In this document: in pieces, positions 1 to 21,287 of the stretch
How the letters are laid out: each line of letters starts with the position of its first letter
Numbering within the stretch: the first letter of the stretch is position 1
NCBI GenBank assembly: GCA_002007465.1
Contig: LNAC01000137.1
Coordinates: forward strand, 1,993,011 to 2,057,010
Direction: 5' to 3'
Source: Ailurus styani
Lineage: Eukaryota; Chordata; Mammalia; Carnivora; Ailuridae
Length of the DNA: 64,000 nt
The notes under the pieces: generated by a model
What the model was told of the DNA's origin: nothing
The model's database searches: none
Seen by the model: the letters and a program-made list of their open reading frames with translations, nothing else
Made by a program: the position numbers and the translations under genes

Positions 1-815
1 TTCTTGTAGCAGATGTGTATGTTTAGACTTGCAGATTATATTTTTAGTAGAATGAAAATTCAGTGGAAATACAAATTGCTCTGTGGTTTTTGGTGTTCTG
101 TCCCTGAAATAATACAAAATGAAGGTCTTTAGGCAGTATACCGTAGTGGTTAAGAGCCTAGATTTTAGTATCAGACCTGGGTTTGGGGGCCAGGTCTTCC
201 TTTGTGAAACAGGAATGTAGGGAGTTAATACATGGTTGGGAGGATTAAATGAATTAATTCAGGTAAAGCACTTTATTTAGCTCAGTGCTTGGCACATAGT
301 AAATGATCTGTAGATATTAATCATCATCAGTTTTTTATCATTAGCTAGAAACAGGACCGTTCCCAACAATTACAATATAATACGATTTAATTATTACTCA
401 GATTTTTTTTCTGGGCTTTTTAAGTTTGAAAGTTGGGGGGAATTGTCCAGTCAAGATTAATGTACAAAACTCTTGATACGGTTTCTTTTTAATGCTGTAA
501 GTCTCAAACGGTCCTATAAAGGAGTAGTTTATTAGGAAATTAGTGTTTTCTCCCACATGAAATTGTAGGGGAGAACATTTATAATTCTTAATAAAAACTG
601 TGATATTTAGTATAGATTCACCCAGCAACCACAGGACAAATGTGTGACCTTCCTTTTGATTCCATCACACTGTTGTGCTTGTTACTAGATTCAGAGAGCT
701 GGTTTATAAAATGATATTTGAAAATTGTAAGGTTTATTGTGGTTTAGTTTTATATCTTAGCTGTTTTTCTTAGGGATTTTCTATATAATATATCATGTAA
801 AACATCTTTTTTCAG
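1..815 (+). other. EIF3M: EIF3M intron, right-hand part
   Basis: AT-rich intron upstream of the penultimate EIF3M exon. Apart from an internally deleted MIR (about 132-318) I recognise nothing here: no exon with matching splice sites and no SINEC copy. The second EIF3M intron (877-1350) is 474 bases with GTAAG and a ...TTTTTAG acceptor, and shows only a T-run near 1176. Confidence 0.6.
132..318 (+). repeat. MIR SINE, internally deleted
   Basis: The left part 'gtagtggttaagagcc' and the right part 'ggattaaatgaattaatt' followed by 'gtgcttggcacatagtaaa' match the head and tail of the mammalian-wide MIR element. The middle of the conserved core is missing. Old and diverged. Confidence 0.75.
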
Positions 816-876
816 CAGTAAGAACTAAAATGGTCTACTGCAAAATTGATCAGACCCAGAGGAAAGTAGTTGTCAG
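816..876 (+). CDS. EIF3M: EIF3M penultimate coding exon (partial gene)
   Basis: The exon lies between a pyrimidine-rich acceptor (ttttttcag) and a consensus donor (GTCAG/GTAAG). It starts with two bases that complete a codon from an upstream exon outside the window and reads A-V-R-T-K-M-V-Y-C-K-I-D-Q-T-Q-R-K-V-V-V. I recognise this as the conserved end of the PCI-domain region of eIF3 subunit m, part of the 13-subunit eIF3 complex that loads mRNA on the 40S ribosome in the cytosol. It ends after two bases of a Ser codon that the exon at 1351 completes. The rest of the gene lies left of the window. Confidence 0.93.
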
Positions 877-1350
877 GTAAGACACTTAAGACTTTGCAGC
901 ATTTTGTAGAACAATTTAGTTTGTTCCGATTATTTCACTTAAATGTTTAGAGAACCAAGGTGGTGTTCTTACGAGTTGACTGTAGTTAAATAGTTGCTAT
1001 TTATCATAATTTTATTAAAGTTCAGACTGAATGTGATTAGCTTATTTAATGAAAGAGTCCTATTTTCCAGCACATTTCATTTAATGGCTCAGCATTGGCT
1101 AGAATACTAATGACTTTTGTGTCTGGTTTATGTAGTTCAGGAAAATAGAAGGTTTAGGATCAATATGATAAAGATTTTTTTTTTTTAATAATTTAGAATG
1201 GTAAGAGAGAAGAATTAGAAGCTTAGGTCTTTCATATATATTTACCCTTGTTTTTAACTAGATAATAGAAGTGTGTAGTATTGTAAAAAAGAATGCCAGA
1301 AGAATAAAAAGTTGACTAATAACTTTGTTTTTTAATTTTTCAATTTTTAG

Positions 1351-1471
1351 TCATAGTACACATCGGACATTTGGAAAACAGCAGTGGCAACAACTGTATG
1401 ACACACTAAATGCCTGGAAACAAAACTTGAACAAAGTGAAAAATAGCCTTTTGAGTCTTTCTGATACATGA
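1351..1471 (+). CDS. EIF3M: EIF3M last coding exon with stop codon
   Basis: After the acceptor 'caatttttag' the exon completes the split Ser codon. It encodes 39 further residues, starting H-S-T-H-R-T-F-G-K-Q-Q-W and ending N-S-L-L-S-L-S-D-T before TGA at 1469-1471. This is the C-terminal tail of eIF3m, a helical segment after the PCI/winged-helix domain. Identification rests on recognising the protein sequence, which is nearly invariant in mammals. The reading frame is intact across both exons. The neighbouring gene CCDC73 is read from the other strand and its stop is at 1935, so the two genes are convergent. Confidence 0.95.
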
Positions 1472-1920
1472 ATTTTTATGCTATATATAAAATTTTGTTC
1501 TTTTTTGGAAAAATCGAAACCATAGTAAAACAAACAAATTTGACTACAGTCTGGACATTTATTGTCTTAAGTTTAAAAGAAATGTAAAAAAGTCACAAGT
1601 TTCAGAGGATACAAAGTAATCAATTGCAAAGGATCACTATCTTGTGTATTATGTAAGTTGTGTTCTGCAAGGAAGGGGGGGGTTAAAGGTGCTACAAGAG
1701 CTTTGATGAAAGGATATATGGAGGAAAGCAAATTTAACTTAGGGGAATTGGATGCCAACAGCCATCTTAGCTATCTTAATTGAAACATTTGTAAAAACAC
1801 AATAGTATAATTTCATCACATCAAAAGAAATTGGAAAAGTGCATATAAGTGTAAAGCTTTAGGTGCAACATTTTTAGTCAAAACTAGAATTCAATTAAAT
1901 CAGTTCGCCACTGAAAACAT
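1472..1920 (+). other. EIF3M: EIF3M 3' UTR (extent inferred)
   Basis: This is AT-rich sequence after the EIF3M stop. No canonical AATAAA lies on the + strand before the CCDC73 coding exon. The nearest variant signal is ATTAAA at 1894-1899, which would put cleavage near 1915. The end point is inference, and a shorter form using a non-canonical signal is possible. Confidence 0.45.
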
Positions 1921-1934
1921 TTATCAACATTCTT
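1540..1934 (-). other. CCDC73: CCDC73 3' UTR (extent inferred)
   Basis: On the - strand the sequence after the CCDC73 stop runs to an AATAAA hexamer (complement of 'tttatt' at 1558-1563). This would place cleavage around 1535-1545, about 70 bases past the EIF3M stop. The predicted transcript end therefore overlaps the EIF3M 3' UTR in antisense. Only the hexamer is seen directly; the cleavage site is inferred. Confidence 0.45.
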
Positions 1935-10962
<9,028 letters not shown>

Positions 10963-11589
10963 CTAATGGAAAATGGAAAAATATACCTTTAATGTAAAAA
11001 CACACTGTTAAATAGTATAAGACATCTGAACAAATTGTGCTGATAAAAGCACAATCTGTTTCAAGTCAGCCATTCAGTAATTTCTATTTGAAAGCCAAAT
11101 GACTTACTAAATTTAGTATACTACTTTTTGTAACAAGATCACTTAAACCTCATTTTGTATAGTTTATGTTTAAACAAAATTGAGACCCTATAAGGTTTTC
11201 AGATGCATTCCACATTATTATGTAATCTCACACAGAGGTAATAAAATACCACTCTTATTAAAAGCAAGGTAGTCATAGCTAGTTGTTTTGAGTATTTGGC
11301 ATTTTATGTATCTTTAAAATAGTGGATCAGTTCAACATCCTTTTATTCCCTCTGTATATTCAGCACATACTCCATGGAAACACTGCACTAATTTTTCGGA
11401 TACGGTGATGAGCAGCCTACAGACGCTAGCCTCAAAAAACAATCCAGGAGGAAGACAGGAAAATAATCTAGATGAGGATAAGGAGGCACTTCAGGGAAAA
11501 CAAAAGATATATACACACTAAAAGATATAAACACAAAAGATGCTAAACACAAGCAAGATTATAGTCTTTTTATGAACTACTCAGGATTT

Positions 11590-12560
11590 CTTTCAGGTAG
11601 AGCTTAGATTTCTGGGAGAATGGAGAGTTATGAGGCTTAAGGTGAGCTATGCCCAGGTCATTAAGGGCCAAATACAGCATGCTGAGGAATTCCAGGAAGA
11701 CCATGAGAAGTCACTGAAGGGTTTTAGACAAAGTAATAAACATGATCTGATGGGAAAGACCATTCTGGCTACAGCATCAAGAATAGATTAATGTTTTCTA
11801 AACTTCATTGATTAAAACCTGCTATGAGAAATAAGTTCTACAACACAGCACACCAAATATCTACTCTAAATGAAATTATATTGTTTTCTGTGCTACTTTA
11901 TTTCATTTTTTAAAGAATGCTGGTCACAGACACTAAACTAATTTCCATAAACTACTAATAGGCTGCACCTAGAAATCTGAAAAATACTGAATTAAAGGGA
12001 GACAACTAAAAAAATAAATAAATAAAAAAAATAAAGGGAGACAACTATGAGGCAGAGAGATGCATCAGAAGAGTGTCTTAGTGCCATAGTCCAGGTGATA
12101 TCAGTAGAGATGAAGAACTGAATAAATACACAAATTATGAGCTAATTAATAGGATTTGATGAATGATGGGATATGAGTCAAGATTGATTCACAGAGTTCA
12201 TATTAGGTGTGTAGAGGTGACTGGTGGATGTTATTTACTCAACTAGAAAACAGGAGTAGTAGCAGGTGTGGATGAAAATGTCATGGGTTGTTTGAACCTA
12301 CTGAGTGTGAAAAGTTAGTAAGATAATAAGGTGGAGATGTCTGATGAACATCTAGATTTATGACTCTGGAGCTTATGAGAAAATTTACCTGGAAATGTAG
12401 ATTTGAAAAATCATTGGTAGAGAGATGGCAACTAAAGATGTACAGGTTGATGAGACTGACTAATGAGAGTATATTTTGAGGGGGGGGGAAGGATAAAATG
12501 CTAATGAAATCCACAAAAGAGGCAGAAGAAGAGAAACTATAAAGGAGAATGACAAAAACA
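11590..12560 (-). repeat. L2-like old LINE sequence, antisense
   Basis: Phrases such as 'tcattaagggccaaatac', 'gggttttagacaaagtaata' and 'gaccattctggctacagca' resemble the complement of the L2 3' region. Diverged and broken; a tail-only insertion (12009-12031) sits inside. Family assignment is from memory. Confidence 0.45.
11993..12047 (+). repeat. 16-base duplication flanking only an A-rich tail
   Basis: The 16-mer taaagggagacaacta occurs at 11993-12008 and again at 12032-12047. The 23 bases between them are purely A/T with (AAAT) units, like a SINEC tail with no SINE body. Best explained as a retrotransposition event truncated to its tail. Confidence 0.75.
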
Positions 12561-12672
12561 GTATGGTAGTTACTAGGAGCTTGTAGTAAGTCTTGGATAA
12601 ATATGGGTAGTCAGATAAATACGGGTTCAAATCCTGGTTTCAGTACTTATTAAGTATGAAATCTTAGAAGAA

Positions 12673-13150
12673 TATATTAGTTATCTATTGCTGTATAACA
12701 AATTACCCAAACTTAGTGGTTTAAAGTAGCAAACATTTATTATGCCATAGTTTCAATGAATCAGGAAATTACAAATGACTTGGCTTGATGACTCTCGGTC
12801 TTTCATGAGGTTCTAAGGCAAGTTGTCATTACTGGAAGCCTTAAGTGGGGCTGGAGGGTCTGCCTCTAAAAAAACTCACTCAGTGGCTGGCAGTTGGTGC
12901 TGGCTGTTGGGTGGGGTCCCTAAGTTTTCTTCTATGGGGCCTTTCTTCCTCCAGGGCCTCTCTTCATAATGTGGCATCTCTAGCAAGAAGCTTGAAACTT
13001 ACATGGGCTCAGAGAGAAAGAGAGGCACAGAAAGAAAGAGCGTGTGCACCTAAGACAGAAACCACAATCATCTTAAAACCTAATCTCAGAAGTGATGTCA
13101 CATCACTTCTGCTGTATTCTACTAATTAAGAATAAGTAAACTCAGACTCA
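12673..13150 (+). repeat. Old common interspersed repeat, family not named
   Basis: Begins 'ttagttatctattgctgta' and ends near 'tattctactaattaagaa' after a purine-rich GAGA section. This order is familiar from many mammalian genomic copies, but I cannot assign a family name reliably. The 94-residue open frame inside it (12845-13129) is accidental. Confidence 0.55.
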
Positions 13151-13334
13151 AGAGGAGGGAGATTACAAAAGAACATAAATAAATAGAGTAGGAATCACTT
13201 GGGTCTTTGAGGCTGCCTAGAATAGGCAGCTTATTTTCTCCTGTGAGCTTATTTTCTCCTCTATAACATGAAAATGTGAAGATTAAGTTCCATTATGTAT
13301 ATAAAGCGTATAACTCATGGTTGCTTAATTAATG

Positions 13335-13516
13335 GTAAGATTATTCATTTGACAGAGAGACACAGCGAGAGAGGGAACACAAGCAGGGGGAGTGGGAGAG
13401 GGAGAAGCAGGCTTCCCGCCAGGCAGGGAGCCCTATGTGGGGCTCAATCCCAGGACTCTGGGATCATGACCTGAGCTGAAGGCAGATGCTTAACAACTGA
13501 GTCAGCCAGGTGCCCC
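13335..13516 (-). mobile_element. SINEC, - strand, diverged
   Basis: Reverse-complement CAN SINE with the shorter tail 'attcatttgacagagaga' and the head 'tgagtcagccaggtgcccc'. It belongs to an older subfamily type (aacacaagcaggggg). The A-tail is almost lost; target-site duplication is not clear. Confidence 0.85.
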
Positions 13517-13959
13517 CATTATTCCCACTTTAAAGAGCAGTTTGAGAGGTAGGAAGAAAACAGGTAAGTGAAATATGACAGGAGGAAAGACATTCAAGAA
13601 GGAGATAGTATCAATGTATCAAAGAGACTGAAAAATGTCCACTGAAAGTAGTATCCATTCGATGGAGTGGGAGGGTTGAAGCCAGATTGCCCTATGTTGA
13701 AGGATGAATGGGAAGGAGGGAAGTAAAGAGTATGAGTTTAGACCACTCTTTCCAGGTTTAAAGAGTATGAGTTTGAACCTGACTCTACAGGGAGAGAACA
13801 GACTTGTATTCAGAGATGGACACAGGATCAAAAAAGTTTTTGTGTACTTTGTAAAATGAGAGAAACCTGAGCATGTTTAATTGTAAATGAGAAAATAAAA
13901 CTAATAACTCACAAAAGAAATATAACTGACAAACATAAGAAAATATGTTTAAAATAATA

Positions 13960-14830
13960 AAAATGCATATTAAAACTGATTAAGTATTCAGAGAGTTTGG
14001 GTATACAGGTATTTTTATATGTGGTTGGTGCGAGTATAAACAATCTTTCTGGAAGGGAATCTCTCAATATGTGTTAAAATTACAAGGAGCAACAAGCTCT
14101 TTGATCCAGCAATACTATTTCTGGAAATTTATCCTACAGAAATAATCACAAAAGTACACAAAGATGTATAAGGTGTCCTACAGTAGAGGAGTGGATAAAT
14201 TAATTATGATACATCTCATTCATACAATTGGAACTGTGATAAATGTCAATTTCTACCGACTTAGAAAGACAGACACTATTTAAGTTAAAACAGCAAAAAA
14301 GGCAGTTTCTTGAAAGGTTTAATATAGACTCAGCAAATCCACTCTGGGTATATACCTCCCCAAAACTGAAAACAGACTCAAACAGATGTTGAATGCCAGT
14401 GTTCAGCAGCATTATTCACAATAGCCAAAAAGTGAAAACCCAAGTGTCATTAACAGATAAATGGATAAACAAAATGTGGTATATCCATACACTGGAATAG
14501 TACTCTGCTATAAAAAGGAATAAAGTTCTAATACAGGCTGTAACATGGTGAACTCTGAAAACTTCATGCTAAGTGAAATAAACCAGATTAAAAGGACAAT
14601 TACACAATTCCACTTATATAAAATATATGGAATAGGCAAATTCATAGAGTCAGAAAGTAAATTAGAGGTTACCAGAAGCTGGGGAGAAGGGAGGTGGGGG
14701 AGTCATTGGTTAATGGTTACACAGTTTCAGTTTGGGATGATGACAGAATCTTGGAAATAGTGGTGAGGAATGCACAACACTGTACTTATAATTAATTGTA
14801 ATTAATGCAATTGAATTGTGATTTTAAATG
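13960..14830 (+). mobile_element. Old L1 3' end, + strand
   Basis: Matches the end of L1 ORF2 and 3' UTR: 'ccagcaatactatttctgg', 'agcagcattattcacaatag', 'ggatgatgacagaatcttgg'. ORF2 is broken by stops and indels. It ends where a second L1 section in ORF1 sequence begins. Confidence 0.8.
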
Positions 14831-15438
14831 TCAACAGAAAGGACAGAGATGATGGATTTAGCAAAAAAAAATATATGTTCAAAGATTTACAGAACAGTAT
14901 GACTTAATAAAAAGAAAAATGTATCCCCCCAAAAGAATCAAATGGAAATTCTAGAGATGATATATACACTATCTGAAATAAAAACTTACTGTATAGGCTT
15001 AACAGCAAGATTAAACATATTAGAACAAAAGATAATTGGACTTCAGGGCACAGAACAATAGAAAATCCCAATGGGAGAAGACAGAAAGACTGAAAACAAT
15101 GTGCAGCACCTGATAACCTGGGGGACACTATCAAGCAGTTCAATGTATGGTTACTTAAAAAGGAGAAGAACAGGACAGAAAAAAAACTTTGAAGAGGTAG
15201 TGACCAGAAATTCACCAAATTTGATGAAAACTGTCATTCCACAGATTCACAAATCATTCAATAAATCCCAAGCTAAATATGCACAAAGAAAACCAAACCA
15301 AGGCAGAGAGGAAAAAACACAATATAAAGAGATGTGAATATAACAGCTGTAGACTTGCCAGAAGCAATGCAAGCAACAATGGAACAGCATCTTCAAATGA
15401 ATGAAAGATGAAACTGTCCATCTAGAATTTTAGATCCA

Positions 15439-15649
15439 GGGGCACCTGGGTGGCTCAGTGGGTTAAAGCCTCTGCCTTCAGCTCAGGTCATGATCTCAGG
15501 GTCCTGGGATCGAGCCCTGCATCAGGCTTTCTGCTCAGCAGGGAGCCTCCTTCCCCCCTCCCTCTGCCTGCCTCTCTGCCTACTTGTGATCTCTCTCTCT
15601 CTCTCTCTCTCTCTCTGTCAAATAAATAAGTAAAATCTTAAAAAAAAAA
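15439..15649 (+). mobile_element. SINEC, + strand, inside L1
   Basis: Complete CAN SINE with a CT microsatellite (about 15588-15616) before the 'caaataaataag' tail. Perfect 16-base target-site duplication tagaattttagatcca at 15423-15438 and 15650-15665. Confidence 0.96.
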
Positions 15650-15762
15650 TAGAATTTTAGATCCACTGAAAATACCCTTTAAAAATTAAGGAGAAATAAA
15701 CACTTCCAGACAAATAAAAGCTGAGAGGATTCTTCACCAGATGTGCACACACATGCGTGCAC

Positions 15763-15790
15763 TTACACACACACACACACACACACACAA
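15763..15790 (+). repeat. (AC)n microsatellite
   Basis: About 14 AC units directly after a looser 'gcacacacatgcgtgcact' stretch. Confidence 0.9.
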
Positions 15791-16104
15791 ATACTAAAGG
15801 AGGCTCTTCAAGCTGAAGTCATAGGATACCAGCTAGAAACCTGGACCTACACTAATGAATAAAGAGTGCCTGAATTGGTAAATATGAATGAATGTAAAAG
15901 ACATTTTCTCTAATTCTTCATTTTCTTAACCACGTAATTAACAATTTAAAATAAATAATACTATATGGTGGAGTTGATAATATGTAAAAGTAAAGTATAT
16001 TATAAAAATAACACAAAAACCAGAAAGGAGAAAATGAGAATATAGTATTGTAAGCTTCTTACTAATCAGAGAATTTGGCATATTATTTGAAATATGATCA
16101 ATTA

Positions 16105-16235
16105 CTCTAGAAAAGTATTTGGCAAACTATGGCCAGTGTGCCAAATACGGCCTACTGTTTTGGGAAATACGCTTTATTTGGTATACAACCATACCCATTT
16201 ATGAACTGCACACATAAGAACAGTTTAAGTAGTAA
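16105..16235 (-). repeat. DNA-transposon-like fragment inside L1 tract
   Basis: 'ttggcaaactatggccagtg', 'acggcctactgttttggg' and 'acaaccatacccatttatg' resemble a common hAT-type nonautonomous element, seen in antisense. A short, diverged piece; the family is not certain. Confidence 0.4.
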
Positions 16236-16792
16236 ATTTTATGTTATATATATTTTACCAGAATGAAAAAAATGTAAGGAACAGTTCTCAAAGAGAAAAT
16301 AAGACTTCCTCATATTATTACTCAACATAAAGGAATTATGAATATTCCCTTTAGAAAAAGTCACAGGATTGAAAAGGATACATAATGCAAGCACTAATCA
16401 TAAAAGATGGAATAGCTTTATTAATACTACACAAAATAGATTTCAAGACAAATATTACCAGGAAAAAGATGGATATTTCATAATAATGATAATAGATCAG
16501 TAAGTTATAACCATCATAAATGTATATACACCTAGTAACAGAGCTTAAAAACACATGAAGCAAAAAGACTGACGGAACTGAAAAAAGAAAGATGAATTCA
16601 CAGTTATAATTAAAGATTTCAATAGTCATCTTCCACTAATTGATAGAACAAGTACACAAAAATATCAGTGAGGATAGAAAAGACTTGAACAACATTATCA
16701 ACCAGCCTGATCTGACATTTATAAAACATTCAACCAACCAATAACAGAATACACATTCTTTCAAGGGCACATGAGATATTCACCAAGACAGA

Positions 16793-16998
16793 GGCGCCTG
16801 GGTGGCTCAATCCACTTAGCGTCTGCCTTCAGCTCAGGTCATGATCGGAGGGTCCTGGGATCGAGTCCTGCGTCTCCGTTTAGCCTAAGTCCCCGCTTAA
16901 CAGGGAGTCTGCTTCTCCCCTGCCTCTGCCCCTCCCCCCATTCTGTGCGCACATGCTCACTCTCTCAAATAAATAAAATCTTTTAAAAAAGAAAAAAA
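16793..16998 (+). mobile_element. SINEC, + strand, inside L1
   Basis: CAN SINE beginning 'ggcgcctgggtggctcaatc', slightly diverged in the middle. 17-base target-site duplication atattcaccaagacaga (16776-16792) and atattcaccaagataga (16999-17015), one difference. Confidence 0.95.
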
Positions 16999-17786
16999 AT
17001 ATTCACCAAGATAGATAATAGGCTTGGCTAAAAAATAAGTCTTTCTTAAAAGGATATTTATATTTAAAAGGATATATTTATATGTAAAAGGATAAAAGTC
17101 TTACAGAAAATGTTCTCTGACCACAACTAAAACATAGTTGAAATCACTAAAAGAAAGATATTTGGAAAAATTCTCAAATACTTGGAAATTAAACAACAGT
17201 TATAAGTCATACCCATATGGTTTATGCCCATACCCATGGGTCAAGGAAGACCTCACAAAAAGAATTTTAAAATATGAATAAGGATGAAAACACTACATAT
17301 CAGAATTTGTGGGATGAAGCTGTAACAATGCTTAGAGGAAAATTTATAGCTTTACATGCTTATATTAGAAAAGAAGAAAGGCCAATAACCAATGATCTAA
17401 GTTTCCATGTTAAGCAGCTAGAAAAAACTTATCAAATCCAAAGTAAGTAGGATGAAGGAAATAATAAAGTTAACAGCAAAAGCCAATGAAATAGTAAATG
17501 AACAAACACGAGAAGGAAATCAATGAAGTCAAAACCAGGTTCTTTGAAAAGATCAATAAAATTGAAAATCTAGCTAAACTGATGAGAGAGAGAGGAATAA
17601 GAAAGAGGAGGAGGAGGAGTGGGAAAAAGAGGAAAGGCAGGACAACACAAATGAAAGAGAGGACATCAATACAGAGGAATGTAATAATGAAGGAATATCA
17701 CATGCAACTCTTTGCCAACAAATTTGACAACTCAGATGAAAAGGACAAGTTCCCTGAGAGACAAAAATTACCAAAAACCACTGTGG

Positions 17787-18355
17787 TGTAGGTCTCCAAG
17801 ACTACCCCCTGGTTCCATGATTTGCTAGGAAGGCTCACAGGACTCAGTATAGAGTTGTACTAATGGCTAAGATTTATTACAGCAAAAGAATACAAAGCAA
17901 AAACAGCACAGGGAAAAGGCATATCAGGATAGAGTCTGGAGCAAACCAGGTACAAACTTTCAAGAGTTCTGTCCCAGTGGAGTCACACAGGACATGCTTA
18001 ATTCCTGCAGCAGTGAACTGTGACAACAAACGTGAATTTTCATCCACCAGGTAAACTCATCAGAGATTCAGTGCTCATGGATTTTTTGGGTGCTGGTCAC
18101 GCAGGCACCATCTGCCCAGCGTGTGCCAGAATTCCAGACTCCCAGTAAGAAAACAGGTGTTTAGAGTAAACCACAATGTTTGACTAACACGTTAGGCACA
18201 GTGAGCCACTCCTGGCAATTAGGAAATGGTGGGGAACCTTCTCCAGAACCAAGTTTCCAGGTAACAGTCAAGGGCCAACTTTGTATGCAGGCCTTTCTAA
18301 GGATAGCATTCACAGGCCTCTCTGTTAACTAATTCTTCTGCACACCAACAAAGAA
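17787..18355 (-). mobile_element. Solo LTR of an endogenous retrovirus, inserted in L1
   Basis: GC-richer block interrupting L1 ORF2. On the - strand it has AATAAA (complement of 'gatttattacagc'), as expected at the LTR polyadenylation site. Phrases such as 'cagtggagtcacacaggac' and 'gctggtcacgcaggcacc' resemble a common mammalian LTR whose family name I cannot give. No gag, pol or env sequence is present. Confidence 0.6.
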
Positions 18356-19964
18356 AAAATAGCGTGAACTGCCCTATAAATCATTAAATACTGAATTTGT
18401 TATTAAAAATATTCCCACAAAGAAAAAGCACAGATAGTTTTATGGAAAATTCTATCTAATATTTAGTAAAGAAATAATACCGATTCTATACAATACTCTT
18501 TCAGGAGGAGGGAACACATTCTAACTCATCTTATGAAGTCAGTATTACTGTGATATAAAAACCAGACCAAAAGAATACAAAGAAAAAACAAATGAAACCT
18601 ACAGATCAGTATTCTTAATCAATGCAAAATCCTTAACATAGCATTAACAAATGACATCTGGCCATCTATAAAAAAATAATAAATATTCCAAGAATGCAAG
18701 GTTATTTTAAATTTGTAAATCAATTAATATAATTAATTGGCTAATAATAACATATTAACGGAATAAAGAAAAAAATGATTATCTCAATACGGAAAAACCA
18801 CTTCACAAAATTTAATATCCATTCATGATAAAAACTCAGCAAACTAGGAACAGAAGGAAACTTCCTCAATCTGATTAAAAAACATATACAAAAAACCTAT
18901 AGCGAAGATCATATGAAATAGTTAAAGACTAAAAATTCTCCATCTGAGATGGAGGAATAAGGCAAGCAAGTCAACTGTCAAAACTTTCACTTGACATTGT
19001 ATTGTACTAGAGAGTCTTAGCTGCTGGGAGAAATTGAGAAAAAAGTAAAATTCATATAAACCAGAAGGAAATAAAACTTCCTTAAATTCACAGATGACAT
19101 AATGTACACAGAAAACCCAAAAATTAGGGGAAAAAAACCCACCATTACAATAAATTTTAAAAGGTAATAGGATATAAGGTCAATGTGTAAAAATCAAATT
19201 TTACTTCTATACACTAGTGAGAAACAATTAGAAAAATTAACTTTTAAAATACTGTTTATAATAGGATTCTAAAATATGAAATATTCAGGGATAAATTTCA
19301 CAAAACACTTTAAAGACTTACACAATGAAAATTATGAAACATTTCTGAGAAAGATATTAAAGAATGTTTAAATAAATGTAAAGATATGGCATGTTCACGA
19401 ATTAGAGGACTCAATATTGTTAAGATGTCAATTCTTCACAAATTAACCTACAGATTCAACACAATCCAAAATCCCACAGACTTGGGGTTTTTTGTTTTTT
19501 GGTTTTTTTTTTAGTAATTGACAAACTGATAATAAAAATTATCTAGAAATGCAAAGGACTTAGAATAACCAAAACAATTCTGAAAAAGAAAAAAAATTGA
19601 AGGACTTGCACTACTACATTTTAAGACTTACAAAGCTACAGTAATAAACACAGTATTGTATACTGACTTAATGATAATCAATGGAACATAATAAAAAAAT
19701 CAGAAACATATCCACACATATATTAGATCAATTAATTTGCAAAGAACATACCAAATTACAATAGAGAGAAAAAAGTCCTTTCAAAAAATATGTGTTTTGG
19801 AACAACTGGAAATCCATGTCCAAAAAATGACCCTCAATCCTTATACTGTACACAAAAATTAACTGAAAATGTATCACAGACTACATGCTTATACTCATTT
19901 TTTAAAAGTACACTGAAAATATAAAGCAGAGAGAAAATCATCAGGAATGGTCCTGATTTCTTTA

Positions 19965-20132
<168 letters not shown>

Positions 20133-20183
20133 CTAATATAAAATTTAACCAAAATGAATAGTTACGTAAATGTGTTTTGTATG

Positions 20184-20386
20184 GGGACGCCTCAGTGGTT
20201 TGGTTGAGCATCAGACCCTTGGTTTCAGCTCAGGTCGTGATCTCAAGGTCATGAGATTGAGCCCTGTGTTAGGCTCTGCACTAAGCAGGGAGTCTGCTTG
20301 AGATTCTCTCCTTCTGTTACTCCCCCACCCATCCCCGCTCACGTGCTCTCTCATAAATAAATAAATACATACATACATACATACAT
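20184..20386 (+). mobile_element. SINEC, + strand, older copy
   Basis: Diverged head 'gggacgcctcagtggtttgg' and an expanded (ATAC)n tail. Target-site duplication aaatgtgttttgtatg / aaatctgttttgtatg at 20168-20183 and 20387-20402. Confidence 0.92.
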
Positions 20387-20499
20387 AAATCTGTTTTGTA
20401 TGATGATATTTTATTAGTGTAAGTTTTTGGAAATAGTAAAAAAATAAAAATGATCCCAAAGTAATTACTATTATTGAGAGCTACCATTCATTGAATTGT

Positions 20500-20650
20500 G
20501 CTGAGTACTTAAATATAACTTCATACTCATAAAAATCCCCAATTTACAGGTGAGAAATGTGGGGCTCACAGATATTTAAGTAATTTGCCAAGATCAGATG
20601 GATATAGTCAGGATCCAGACCCAAAGCAAAATATAGGGGCTGTATTCTTA
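20500..20650 (+). repeat. MIR-like fragment
   Basis: 'aatttacaggtgagaaatgt' followed by 'taatttgccaagatcaga' and 'caggatccagacccaaagc' match the MIR core order. Strongly diverged. Confidence 0.5.
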
Positions 20651-21287
20651 TCTACTACATTAAACAACCTCTTGTTGCAAATGAAAAATTATTTTTTTTA
20701 ATTCTCTAAAAGTTACACCCTCATTACTTTCTTGAAGTTTTATTTTCTTGTTGCAAATCAGACATACAGATTTTAATTCAACTGAGTGATGAGTACTGAG
20801 CACTAAGTAGTGCAAAAACAACTGACACTTCAGCCTAACGTTTAACCCAGACATGGGGTTTTCACTGGCTATTTAAAATCTCATCATCTTTTTCTTGGGG
20901 GAGTACTCTTTCATGGGAACCTCAAAGATAAGACAAAGTAAGTGCCACTGAGTCCCTGTAGAGCTAACAGACATGAACTCACCTATTACTTTTTCCTCAT
21001 CTCATCTGTTTTTAATCTTTTAAAGATCTATCTGTGCAAGGTGCTTCTTTTCCAAGGCTCAACTCTCCATGAGTTTTTTTAATCCCATCCTTTCCTATTC
21101 CCCTCAAGGCTTAGTTATAGCACTAATCCCTTCCCTGTTGCTTATTCACTATTCTTCCCACTATATCAGCATGCAAGGCTATACTTCAGCCTTACAAACA
21201 GAACTAGAACAAGAACAAACAAGCCTTAGAAAAGGAACAAATATGCTCTTCTCAGACTTAACTCATTTTTCTCCTTGACCCAATTAC

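Larger units (their letters stand above)
14895..19935 (+). mobile_element. Old L1 (ORF1 to 3' part of ORF2), + strand, interrupted
   Basis: ORF1-like sequence is seen at about 14930-15440 ('aatttgatgaaaactgtcat', 'gcttaacagcaagattaaac'). The ORF1 end and inter-ORF region lie at 15660-15900, and ORF2 endonuclease and reverse-transcriptase sequence from about 16320 to 19930. It is heavily mutated and cannot code. Later insertions are SINEC at 15439-15648 and 16793-16998 and an LTR at about 17787-18355. The purine-rich frame 17498-17791 is part of ORF2. Confidence 0.82.

Noticed and set aside
17498..17791. 97-codon Lys/Arg-rich frame
   Set aside because: It is a remnant of L1 ORF2 with an (AGG) rich segment, ended by the LTR insertion.
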